Positions 1 to 6,384 of a stretch of DNA of 18,808 nt are shown here, piece by piece. Position 1 is the stretch's first letter; the number at the start of each line of letters is the position of its first letter. This stretch comes from an uncultured Oscillospiraceae bacterium (lineage in GTDB: Bacteria; Bacillota; Clostridia; Oscillospirales; Oscillospiraceae), in NCBI GenBank assembly GCA_934661135.1, contig CAKUJA010000044.1, positions 1-18,808 of the forward strand, read 5' to 3'. Both the position numbers and the translations under genes were made by a program. Under the pieces are notes generated by a model. That model saw only the letters and a program-made list of their open reading frames with translations, was not told the DNA's origin and ran no database searches.

Positions 1-876
1 GACGGTTGCATACAGCGTGAACAGGCTGGTGTCGCCCCAAACGTAGGTGAAGTAGTACATACCGACGGTCATACGGCCATAGTTCAGGAAGCCGTAGACA
101 AGGAAAGCGAAGCACACGATGAGCAGGGGAGCGTTCTTGGTGAAGCAGGCTGCCATCTCCTTGGCATGGAACTTCTGCTTCTGCTGGGGGGGAGCCTTGA
201 CGACTTCCTTGGTGCCAAGGATAGACGTAAAGACGAACGGAATCGCCATGCAGCAGATCACGAGCGCTGCCAGCAGGTAGCCGCGGACGGAGTTGCCCTC
301 GGCACCGGAGAACTTGGTGACGAACGGGATGAACAGAGCCGTAGCGATGGAGCAGGCGATCGAGGAGATGAAGATACGATAGCTGGAGAAGGAAGCTCTC
401 TCACGCGGATACGGGGAAATAACGCCGTTCAGCGCGGAGAACGGAATGTTCCACGAAGTGGAAGCAATAACCGTGATGAAGTAGAGAATGCAGCCGTAAG
501 CGGTACGGGCGCCGACGCTCCAGTCCGGATGCGCCCAGAACAGCAGGACGACCAGCGGAATCAGGCAGACTGCGCCGCCGAGCATCCACGGGCGATAGCG
601 GCCCATCTTGGTATCGGTGCGGTCAGCCAGTGAGCCGATCATCGGGTCATTGATGGCGTCCCAGACACGGCAGACAAGGAATAGAATGGAGACAGCGCTT
701 GCAGGAATGAGAGCGATGTCGGTCATGAAGAAGGCCAGATACGAGCTGACCAGCATCCAAGGCAGGTTGTAAACGAGTTCACCGGACGCGAAGGCAAACT
801 TTCTTGCTACGGCTTTGCCGCCGTGGTAATAAGTTTTTTCCTCAGACGCGGCTGCGGAAACGGTTTCTTTCGACAT
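1..876 (-). CDS. GPH-family sugar:cation symporter (MFS), C-terminus cut by window edge
   Basis: The frame is open from the ATG at 876 down to base 1, giving 292 residues without a stop. Relatives of MelB/YicJ/XylP type have about 450-480, so roughly the last third lies outside. The segment WDAINDPMIG (about residues 72-81) followed by LADRTDTKMGRYRPW is the hallmark helix 2-loop 2-3 motif of the glycoside-pentoside-hexuronide symporters. Several hydrophobic membrane segments follow, with SWNIPFSALNG in the middle part. Such proteins import sugars, glycosides or uronates with Na+ or H+ through the cytoplasmic membrane. It is the last gene visible in the five-gene minus-strand operon, so it probably imports the substrate of the dehydrogenases and transketolase. 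The chosen ATG has no Shine-Dalgarno of its own; see the entry at 894-916. Family assignment is secure; substrate is not predictable. Confidence 0.9.
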   Translation of the reverse strand, partial: MSKETVSAAASEEKTYYHGGKAVARKFAFASGELVYNLPWMLVSSYLAFFMTDIALIPASAVSILFLVCRVWDAINDPMIGSLADRTDTKMGRYRPWMLGGAVCLIPLVVLLFWAHPDWSVGARTAYGCILYFITVIASTSWNIPFSALNGVISPYPRERASFSSYRIFISSIACSIATALFIPFVTKFSGAEGNSVRGYLLAALVICCMAIPFVFTSILGTKEVVKAPPQQKQKFHAKEMAACFTKNAPLLIVCFAFLVYGFLNYGRMTVGMYYFTYVWGDTSLFTLYATV

Positions 877-893
877 AATTTCGTCTGTATGGC

Positions 894-916
894 TTAGAGT
901 GCCATACTACTCCTTT
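894..916 (-). promoter_or_regulatory. Strong ribosome binding site leading into a three-codon ORF just upstream of the transporter
   Basis: On the minus strand an AAAGGAG (916-910) lies 4 nt before an ATG (905-903). This ATG opens only ATG-GCA-CTC-TAA, ending at 894. The transporter ATG at 876 is 17 nt beyond that stop and has no ribosome binding site. The strong site is one base out of frame with the transporter: adding one G to the GG after the ATG would give an in-frame start reading M-G-T-L-S-H-T-D-E-I-M-S-K. Either this is a leader minigene with translational coupling, or a one-base deletion (real or a sequence error) has displaced the true start. Confidence 0.5.
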
Positions 917-981
917 CTTTCTCTGAATTCAGCTTGGGAAGTGCTGAGGGAAAGTTGAGACAGCGCCGCACGATTGCGCGG

Positions 982-1013
982 TGGCGTCTGCGCGGTATCC
1001 GTGCGCTCCGCCA
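982..1013 (-). other. Possible RNA hairpin in the dehydrogenase-transporter gap
   Basis: The 148-nt gap between the zinc dehydrogenase stop and the minigene upstream of the transporter (906-1053) contains TGGCG (982-986) matching CGCCA (1009-1013), with an inner GCGC/GCGC pairing. No T-run follows and no clear promoter was found, so this could be a processing or mRNA-stabilising structure within the operon. The stem is short and imperfect and may be chance in GC-rich DNA. Confidence 0.25.
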
Positions 1014-1053
1014 TGTGTCCGAAAACGCATAGCGGAGGTTACGGGATCGCCAA

Positions 1054-2106
1054 TTATTCGTCCATCTTGATGACGATCTTGGCGTACTTCTTGGTGTAGA
1101 GGTCGGCAAAAGCGTCCTGATAACGGCTCAGCGGATGCTCCTTCTGGATCAGCGCCTTGAGGTTGACACGCGGAGCGAGTTTAATGGCCTTGGGGAACAG
1201 GCCGGCGCCCATGATTACGCCGTGCAGATGCTTCTGATCCCAGTAGAAGTCCGTGTGCAGGTTGACCTGCAGATACGGATCTTTGCCGTACATGGCGAAG
1301 TACACGCCGTCGCCGTTACGGGCGAGCAGCTTGAGCGCAGTCTCCGCAGAGGAAACGACGCCGGTGCCTTCGAGCACGCAGTCATACAGACCGCCGGCAG
1401 CCTTGATGGCCTCGTCGATGGCGCCTTCCTTGCGCGGGTCGAACGCGTAGTCTGCGCCGAGCTGCTTGGCCAGTTCGCACTTCTCCTCGACGAGGTCAAA
1501 GACGGTGACACAGGAAGCACCGGCCAGACGAGCGAGCTGAACGAGCATCAGGCCGATGCCGCCCGCGCCCATGATGGCGACGGATTTGCCATAGGAGATG
1601 TGCGCCTGCTCGGCAGCGGCCAACGCGATGGTCAGCGGCTCGATCAGAGCGGCAGTCTCCAGATCGTAGTTTTCGGGGAGCTTATGAACCTGCGTGACAT
1701 GATAGACCGCATATTCGGCAAAGCCGTTCATGCAGAACTGGACATTGGAGCACAGGTTTTCGTGCCCGCTGCGGCAGTTTTCGCAAGCGTAGCAATACTT
1801 GGCATAGTTGGCAATGACCTTGTCGCCGACGTGATAGCCGAGCGCCTCTGCCTTCGGGCCAACCTTGTCAATCACACCGGACAGCTCGTGGCCAAAGGTC
1901 ATCGGGAGCATTGCCTTGGTGCCTTCTTCAAATTCGCCAAGGTGACCGGTCAGGGTGTGCGTGTCGGAACCGCAGATCGAGGAGTAGATGATCTTAATGC
2001 GAACCTCGTCATCGGCGGGCTCGGGCACCGGCACTTCGCGTGCTTCGACAGTACCCATCGTGTTTTTCTCAAAATCACGAACCGACGTAATGAACAACTG
2101 TTTCAT
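1054..2106 (-). CDS. Zinc-dependent medium-chain alcohol/polyol dehydrogenase
   Basis: A 350-residue member of the medium-chain dehydrogenase/reductase superfamily, the usual size for sorbitol/L-iditol, threonine or butanediol dehydrogenases. Catalytic zinc ligands are visible as C45 (SSICGSD), H73-E74 (FGHELSG) and probably E156 (LIEPL). Structural zinc is held by C105, C108, C111 and C119. The nucleotide-binding motif is GAGGIG (180-185), and D204 at the end of the next strand favours NAD over NADP. The start at 2106 has AAAGGA nine bases upstream. It lies 123 nt downstream of the transketolase C subunit, a gap holding a GC-rich hairpin. The protein likely oxidises a secondary alcohol of a polyol or sugar acid (or runs in reverse) to make the keto sugar used by the neighbouring transketolase. 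The exact substrate cannot be read from sequence. Confidence 0.9.
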   Translation of the reverse strand: MKQLFITSVRDFEKNTMGTVEAREVPVPEPADDEVRIKIIYSSICGSDTHTLTGHLGEFEEGTKAMLPMTFGHELSGVIDKVGPKAEALGYHVGDKVIANYAKYCYACENCRSGHENLCSNVQFCMNGFAEYAVYHVTQVHKLPENYDLETAALIEPLTIALAAAEQAHISYGKSVAIMGAGGIGLMLVQLARLAGASCVTVFDLVEEKCELAKQLGADYAFDPRKEGAIDEAIKAAGGLYDCVLEGTGVVSSAETALKLLARNGDGVYFAMYGKDPYLQVNLHTDFYWDQKHLHGVIMGAGLFPKAIKLAPRVNLKALIQKEHPLSRYQDAFADLYTKKYAKIVIKMDE

Positions 2107-2185
2107 AGGCCTTATTCCTTTCTCTTTCCATTTAAGCGCAGCTTGGACGCCTGATGACGCCCGGTGAAACGCCAGGTTTTCTGCG

Positions 2186-2214
2186 CCGGGGCGACGCGGG
2201 TGCGCCGCCCCCGG
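2186..2214 (-). other. GC-rich hairpin inside the sugar operon
   Basis: On the minus-strand transcript about 12 base pairs form between CCGGGGGCGGCGC (2214-2202) and GCGTCGCCCCGG (2197-2186), around a 4-nt loop, with one G bulge and one G-U pair. That G-U would be an A-C mismatch in a plus-strand transcript, so the structure favours the operon's direction. It lacks a T-run, so I read it as a processing, stability or partial attenuation element between the transketolase and dehydrogenase genes rather than a full terminator. Confidence 0.5.
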
Positions 2215-2229
2215 AACAAAACAATGTAT

Positions 2230-3198
2230 TTACAGAACTTCCAGTGCGGTCTTGACGATGCCGTTGACGTCCATGCCGAGCGCCGGATAGATTTCTTCCG
2301 GATAGCCGAACTCGATGAACTTGTCGGGAACGCCGATCTTCTTCAGCTTGGCAAACACACCGGCCTCGAGCAGGGTGTCGGCAACGATGCTGCCCAAACC
2401 GCCGAGAATGTTGTGGTCTTCCACGGTGATGATGTTGCCGCTGGACTTGGCAGCGTGCACAATCGCGGCCTTGTCGACCGGCTTGATGGTGTGCATATCG
2501 ATGACACCAACGCTGTAACCCTTCTCCTCAAGCTGACGGGCAGCCTGAACGCAGTTGTAAACGCCCATGCCGGTGGCGATGAAGTTCAGGTCGGTGCCTT
2601 CCTGAATCACGATTGCCTTGCCGATCTCGTAGTCGTAGTCATGATCTGCGGAGTAGACCAGCGGCTCTTCGCCACGCGGGATACGGATGTAGATGGGTTT
2701 CGGGTAGTTCAGGGACTTGCGGAGCAGCTTCTTGCACTGTTCAGCGTCGCACGGAGCAACCATGGTCATGTTCGGCAGAGCGTTCATAACGCCGAACTCA
2801 ATGATGGTGTTGTGCGTGGGGCCATATCCCGAGGAAAGACCGGCGTGGGTGCCGATGAGACGGACGGGATAGTCGTTATAAGCGACGTCATTGTGAATCT
2901 GGTCAAGCGCGCGGACGCAGAGGAACGGGCCAAACGTCTGCACATAGGGCAGGAAGCCTTCCTTTGCAAGGCCGGCCGCGATGGTGACCATGTTCATTTC
3001 CTGAATACCGACGTCCAGAATACGATCCGGATAACGGAGCTGTGCCTGCTGGACGCGGCCGCCGCGGCCGGTGCCGTCAGCATTGATATAGCATACTCTG
3101 GGATCGTCCTCAATCATTTCCAGAATTTCGTTGGTAACGGTGCCCTTGGCCTCCATCACGGGACCCATGTCACCGCAGCAAAATGTAAATCCACCCAT
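2230..3198 (-). CDS. Transketolase, C-terminal subunit (pyrimidine-binding plus C-terminal domains)
   Basis: This 322-residue protein matches the second half of transketolase. It holds the PYR domain with the activating glutamate E67 in DVGIQEMNM, the substrate-pocket histidines H118 (GTHAG) and H129 (GPTHN), and R175 (IRIPRG), which corresponds by motif to the phosphate-binding Arg of E. coli TktA. A C-terminal domain follows (VGVIDMHTIKPVD, VEDHNILGGLGS). With the adjacent N subunit it should form a ThDP- and Mg-dependent enzyme moving two-carbon ketol units between sugars. Y125 stands immediately before GPTH, where common transketolases have Asp that reads the acceptor hydroxyl. The usual TREAYG-like phosphate-site Arg is replaced by K18 (EAKGT). 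The start at 3198 is preceded by GGAGG within the end of the upstream gene; the two genes are 2 nt apart. Role is secure, substrates are not. Confidence 0.9.
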   Translation of the reverse strand: MGGFTFCCGDMGPVMEAKGTVTNEILEMIEDDPRVCYINADGTGRGGRVQQAQLRYPDRILDVGIQEMNMVTIAAGLAKEGFLPYVQTFGPFLCVRALDQIHNDVAYNDYPVRLIGTHAGLSSGYGPTHNTIIEFGVMNALPNMTMVAPCDAEQCKKLLRKSLNYPKPIYIRIPRGEEPLVYSADHDYDYEIGKAIVIQEGTDLNFIATGMGVYNCVQAARQLEEKGYSVGVIDMHTIKPVDKAAIVHAAKSSGNIITVEDHNILGGLGSIVADTLLEAGVFAKLKKIGVPDKFIEFGYPEEIYPALGMDVNGIVKTALEVL

Positions 3199-3200
3199 TG

Positions 3201-4088
3201 TTACACCTCCGCCAGTTTTTTCGCAGTATATTCCTTAATGTCCTTTTCGGCCTCAGCCAGCTTCTCATCGTCGAAGCCGCCGATGTGCCATGCGCACGGA
3301 CGCTCCATCATGAAGCTGACGCCCTGACCCTTCGTGGTGTTGCAGATGATCGCGTTGGGCTTGCCGTTGAGGGTGACCTCAGGCAGCGAGGAGAGCGTCT
3401 TGTCGATTTCCTTCATGTCGGTGCCGTCGATGACGGTTGCGTTCCAGCCGAACGCACGGAAGCAGTCTGCCATTCCTTCCGGACCGCCCTTTTCGCCCCA
3501 ACGCTCGTTCTGGTTGGTCTCATAGGCCGCAGAAGCGTGGTTGAAGTCGACAACCGCGACGATATTGTCGAGGTTATGAGAAGCAGCGTACAGGATGGCT
3601 TCCCAGTTGGAGCCTTCCTCCATCTCGCCGTCGCCCAGCAGCGTCCAGATGCGGGACTTGATCCCACGGCCGCGGTTGGCGTGGCCAATGCCGCAGCACC
3701 AGGACAGGCCATGACCCAGAGAACCGGTGGAGACTTCGATGCCCTTGACACGCTTGTGATTCGGGTGTGCGCCGAACGGATGACCGATGGTGTTGTAGGT
3801 ATCGAGCAGCAGATCCCAGTCATACATACCCATGTCGCAGAAGATCGTGAACAGCAGGATGCCGTTGTGACCCTTGCTGAGGATAAAGCGATCGCGGTTC
3901 GGATCGTCCAGGTTGTCAGGATCGAACCCCATATATTTGTAGTAGATCGCGGTGGTCACGTCAGCCGCGGACATCGGACCGCCGATGTGGACGTTGCCGA
4001 TGCGACGGGTTGCCAGAGCGAGCTTCTCACGGATCTCGCCGGCCTTTACGACCAGATCCCGCACATTTTCAATGTAAACTTTGGCCAT
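3201..4088 (-). CDS. Transketolase, N-terminal subunit (ThDP pyrophosphate-binding domain)
   Basis: A 295-residue protein covering only the PP domain of transketolase, as in split transketolases of Clostridia and archaea. The ThDP/Mg motif begins LGDGEMEEGSNWEA (from G152, D153) and closes at N183 in VDFN. Active-site histidines appear as H34 (NVHIGGPMSAAD), H74 (LSKGHNG) and H103 (GHPFG), and GSLGHGLS is typical of split enzymes. The chosen start MAKVYIENV is the first in-frame start after the upstream gene; AAAGGA lies 13 nt before it, a long spacing. It is 28 nt after the SDR gene and 2 nt before the C subunit, so the two subunits are co-translated. Known split transketolases serve the pentose phosphate pathway as well as special routes such as apulose-4-phosphate (AptAB) and sulfo-transketolase (SqwGH) pathways; which applies here is unknown. 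Confidence 0.9.
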   Translation of the reverse strand: MAKVYIENVRDLVVKAGEIREKLALATRRIGNVHIGGPMSAADVTTAIYYKYMGFDPDNLDDPNRDRFILSKGHNGILLFTIFCDMGMYDWDLLLDTYNTIGHPFGAHPNHKRVKGIEVSTGSLGHGLSWCCGIGHANRGRGIKSRIWTLLGDGEMEEGSNWEAILYAASHNLDNIVAVVDFNHASAAYETNQNERWGEKGGPEGMADCFRAFGWNATVIDGTDMKEIDKTLSSLPEVTLNGKPNAIICNTTKGQGVSFMMERPCAWHIGGFDDEKLAEAEKDIKEYTAKKLAEV

Positions 4089-4116
4089 GTTTTGAAAGCC
4101 GTCCTTTCTTTTGTGT

Positions 4117-4962
4117 TTAATAGATCGAATATCCGCCGTCAACGGGGATATTGATGCCGGTCACGTAGGAGGATGCGTCGCTGGCGAGGAAGAGCAGCAC
4201 GCCCTGAAGCTCGTCAGTGGTACCGAAGCGCTTGATGGGGACAACCTCGAGACACATATCATGCCCGGTCTTGTCCATCACGCCTTCGTGGATGCCGGAC
4301 CAGATGTAGCCCGGGGAGATGGTGTTCACGCGGATGCCGTAGGGTGCAAGACCCGCAGCCATGTAGCGTGCCATCTGGGAGATGCCGGCCTTCGCGGTGC
4401 CATAGGTGCAGACCGGAGACGGGCCGCCGCCAATGAAGTTTGCGTTGTAGCCGGACAGGGAGGACGTCATGATGATCGAGCCGCCGTGGTTGTGCTTGCG
4501 CATGATGTGCTGTGCAACCTGCGCGGTCAGGAACGCGCCGTTGAGGTCGATGTCGATGACCTTTTTCCAGGTTTCCCAGGGAACGTCAACGTCGTCACCG
4601 GGCAGGCAGACGCCTGCGTTGATGTGCGCGATGTCAACAGTGCCAAGCTCACGGACGAGATCCTCCTCGAGCTTATCAACCTGTGCCTTGTCAGACACGT
4701 CGCAGTACAGCGGAATGATCTTGACGCCATAGCGCTCAGACATCTCTTTGCAGAGCGGCTCAAGACGCTCCTTGGAAGCGGGGATGTCGACCAGAGCGAC
4801 ATCTGCGCCGGCTTCTGCCCACGCAGCCGCGACGTTGCGGCCGATGCCGCCGCCACCGCCGGTGACGAACCCTTTTTTGCCCTTCAGGGAGAATTTGTCC
4901 ATCAGTCGGTAAGACGGATCCTTCCAACGATCCTTCGGATAGATGTCATAGAATTCTGCCAT
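4117..4962 (-). CDS. Short-chain dehydrogenase/reductase (SDR), probably acting on a sugar or polyol
   Basis: This 281-residue classical SDR has the glycine-rich motif TGGGGGIG (34-41), D59 after the second strand (VALVDIP, favouring NAD), NAG (115-117), catalytic Y187 and K191 in YGTAK, and the helpful Ser in MTSSLSG. The C-terminal PVDGGYS is standard. The segment between the catalytic Ser and Tyr is longer than usual, with a GGGPSP loop. The start at 4962 (MAEFYDIYP) is fixed by an AAGGAGG nine bases upstream; longer in-frame starts reach into the promoter region and are unlikely. The N-terminal 20 or so residues before the fold are typical of gluconate 5-dehydrogenase or L-xylulose/sorbose reductase-like SDRs. 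It is the first gene of the operon, opposite the LysR regulator. It likely interconverts a keto and hydroxy group of the imported sugar. Confidence 0.9.
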   Translation of the reverse strand: MAEFYDIYPKDRWKDPSYRLMDKFSLKGKKGFVTGGGGGIGRNVAAAWAEAGADVALVDIPASKERLEPLCKEMSERYGVKIIPLYCDVSDKAQVDKLEEDLVRELGTVDIAHINAGVCLPGDDVDVPWETWKKVIDIDLNGAFLTAQVAQHIMRKHNHGGSIIMTSSLSGYNANFIGGGPSPVCTYGTAKAGISQMARYMAAGLAPYGIRVNTISPGYIWSGIHEGVMDKTGHDMCLEVVPIKRFGTTDELQGVLLFLASDASSYVTGINIPVDGGYSIY

Positions 4963-5090
4963 TTCAAATTTCCTCCTTCGTCGTTCTGCTATTACTTTCT
5001 TGAAATAACGTGCTGATGCGTGGGGTTCCTTTGAATTGATATTTTTGCACTTATTGCACAAAATATCTGGGACTTAACGTCTGTAATTGC

Positions 5091-5119
5091 AGTTTATCAC
5101 TAATTACGCAAAGTGACAA
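5091..5119 (-). promoter_or_regulatory. Candidate promoter for the sugar operon
   Basis: On the minus strand TTGTCA (5119-5114) and TAAACT (5096-5091) are 17 nt apart, five of six and four of six matches to the vegetative consensus. Transcription would start near 5084, about 120 nt upstream of the SDR start, leaving a leader. The leader contains a direct repeat of TTGCAC separated by TTA (forward strand, 5045-5059), possibly a regulator half-site. Moderate support because the -10 is weak, as expected for an activator-dependent promoter. Confidence 0.45.
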
Positions 5120-5131
5120 ATACGGATATTC

Positions 5132-5144
5132 TATCTGGAAGATA
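5132..5144. promoter_or_regulatory. LysR-type T-N11-A palindrome
   Basis: The 13-bp sequence TATCTGGAAGATA is a perfect inverted repeat (TATCT/AGATA) and fits the T-N11-A rule for LysR-family recognition sites. It sits between the two divergent promoters, about 54 nt upstream of the expected operon start and upstream of the regulator's own -35. This is the usual arrangement for co-inducer-dependent activation of the operon and autoregulation. Assignment is by pattern and position only. Confidence 0.5.
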
Positions 5145-5169
5145 TAGCTTAAAGGCATGGCATTGCACA

Positions 5170-5198
5170 TTGACAAAAAACAACCGGGCGTATATAGT
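5170..5198 (+). promoter_or_regulatory. Strong vegetative promoter for the LysR gene
   Basis: TTGACA (5170-5175), a perfect -35, is separated by 17 nt from TATAGT (5193-5198), a five-of-six -10. The expected start point is near 5205. This rules out translation starts upstream of that point and supports a GTG start around 5242 for the regulator. Confidence 0.75.
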
Positions 5199-5241
5199 AA
5201 AGATGACGAAAAAAGGACTCAAAACAGAGGCGGTGTGCACT

Positions 5242-6183
5242 GTGAAAATAAAACAATTGGAGTATTTGATAAAAATTGCCGAATGCGGCTCCATCTCGAA
5301 AGCGGCGCAGGAGCTATATATTAGTCAGCCGAGCCTGACAAAGGCAATCGGGAGCCTGGAGGAGGAGTTCGATGTGCAGCTTTTGCTGCGCAAGCCGCGC
5401 GGCGTGGAGCTGACGATTGAGGGCAAGAGCTTTCTGCACTACGCTCGCAGCGTTGTCACGGCGGCGAGCGCGCTGCAAAGCAATTTCTCCGGCCACGGCG
5501 GTGCCGGACGCTCCCAACTGTTCATTGCGACGCAGCAGCTTGACTTTGTGCATGATCTTGTGCTAAAGACCTACCTCCAAAATCAGGAGCGCAGCCTGCA
5601 CTATAATCTTGTGGAGACCGACCGCAACGACGTCACGCGCATGGTGCTCGACGGCAAGGCGGACATCGGTCTGCTGGTGCGCAGCAGCACAGATGCCAAG
5701 AGCTACCTCTGGAATACGGAAGCCAAGCGGCTGAGCATCCATTCGCTCGATGCTGCGGGCGTCTATGTCTGCCTTGGACCCTATTCCCCGTATTACCACC
5801 GCAAGAGCCTGCGCTTTTCCGAGGTGGAGCAGTGTCCGCAGGTGGTGCTGGATATGGAAGAAGCCGCCACACAGGGTCTTTTTGTGGATAACAAGGACAA
5901 TCACTTCAATATGGATAAGGCGATCTTCTTTAACTCCGTCAGTGCGTGCGAAAAATTTCTGCTGGAGACCGAAGCGGTTCTCTATATTGCCAAGTGGGCA
6001 ACCGGCTGCTTCCGCGATCCGCGCATCCGTGTGCTGCCAGTGCCGGAGGCGAGCGACAGCGAGTCGGAGCTGATCTGGATCAAACGTCGCGGCGATCCGC
6101 TGACGCCGACAGAGACGCAGTTCTTGCAGCACCTCTATCAGTATTTCGGCAAGACCGATCTCAAGGAACTTGAAGAACAATAA
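5242..6183 (+). CDS. LysR-type transcriptional regulator of the divergent sugar operon
   Basis: A 313-residue protein, normal for the family. The N-terminal winged helix-turn-helix is clear: KIKQLEYLIKIAECGSISKA, then AQELYISQPSLTKAIGSLE, an effector-independent DNA-binding domain at residues 1-60. The rest is a periplasmic-binding-protein-like effector domain (starting near SQLFIATQQLD). GTG at 5242 is chosen because family members begin with this Lys-Ile/Leu-Lys-Gln-Leu strand directly, and because the promoter at 5170-5198 places the transcript start near 5205. A GTG at 5233 is the main alternative; a longer reading frame back to 5113 is not transcribed from that promoter. Its ribosome site is weak (AGAGG). 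It is divergent from the five sugar genes with a shared control region, so it most likely controls them in response to a pathway intermediate. It ends in a 17-bp hairpin terminator. Confidence 0.88.
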   Translation: MKIKQLEYLIKIAECGSISKAAQELYISQPSLTKAIGSLEEEFDVQLLLRKPRGVELTIEGKSFLHYARSVVTAASALQSNFSGHGGAGRSQLFIATQQLDFVHDLVLKTYLQNQERSLHYNLVETDRNDVTRMVLDGKADIGLLVRSSTDAKSYLWNTEAKRLSIHSLDAAGVYVCLGPYSPYYHRKSLRFSEVEQCPQVVLDMEEAATQGLFVDNKDNHFNMDKAIFFNSVSACEKFLLETEAVLYIAKWATGCFRDPRIRVLPVPEASDSESELIWIKRRGDPLTPTETQFLQHLYQYFGKTDLKELEEQ

Positions 6184-6222
6184 CAAACCCCGGACGTTTC
6201 TGTCTGAAACGTCCGGGGTTTG
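6184..6222. terminator. 17-bp perfect hairpin after the LysR gene (copy 1 of 2)
   Basis: Immediately after the stop codon, CAAACCCCGGACGTTTC (6184-6200) pairs perfectly with 6206-6222 around the loop TGTCT. The stem begins with A-residues and ends in TTTG, the form of a bidirectional terminator between convergent genes, though no longer T-run follows. The same core recurs at 6385-6423. Confidence 0.65.
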
Positions 6223-6277
6223 AGACTGTTGAGAAACTATGAAATGCAGTTCTGCGACAGAGTAGCGGGGGAAGGGT

Positions 6278-6300
6278 GAAGGGGGCAAAGAGCCCCCTTC
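6278..6300. other. 9-bp GC-rich hairpin in the convergent gap
   Basis: GAAGGGGGC (6278-6286) pairs perfectly with GCCCCCTTC (6292-6300) around AAAGA. It is one of a run of hairpins between the two copies of the terminator-like repeat. It could be part of a dispersed intergenic repeat or a secondary terminator. Confidence 0.5.
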
Positions 6301-6313
6301 GCGTTCAATCAAG

Positions 6314-6346
6314 CAGTTTTTCAAACTTTTTAAGTTTGAAAAACTG
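6314..6346. repeat. 15-bp perfect AT-rich inverted repeat
   Basis: CAGTTTTTCAAACTT (6314-6328) pairs perfectly with 6332-6346 around TTT. The A and T runs on both sides could give termination in either direction. The gap lies between two genes transcribed toward each other, so a bidirectional function is reasonable, but the structure may also belong to a repeat element. Confidence 0.55.
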
Positions 6347-6352
6347 GACGGG

Positions 6353-6384
6353 CAGCGGGGCGAAAAGACTTTTTCGACACGCTG
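6353..6384. other. Two-part hairpin in the convergent gap
   Basis: CAGCG (6353-6357) pairs with CGCTG (6380-6384), and within it CGAAAA (6361-6366) pairs with TTTTCG (6371-6376). The structure directly adjoins the second terminator-like hairpin. No gene or ribosome binding site of note overlaps it. Confidence 0.4.

Noticed and set aside
1135..4154. Long plus-strand open frames opposite the sugar operon genes
   Set aside because: Antisense shadows caused by GC-rich codon use. The minus-strand frames carry the dehydrogenase and transketolase motifs and have ribosome sites.
4963..5061. 33-residue N-terminal extension of the SDR
   Set aside because: An AAGGAGG at the correct distance before the ATG at 4962 decides the start, and the extension is not SDR-like.
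5113..5241. N-terminal extension of the LysR regulator from a GTG at 5113
   Set aside because: The extension runs through the LysR-box and promoter, and the family helix-turn-helix begins right at 5242.
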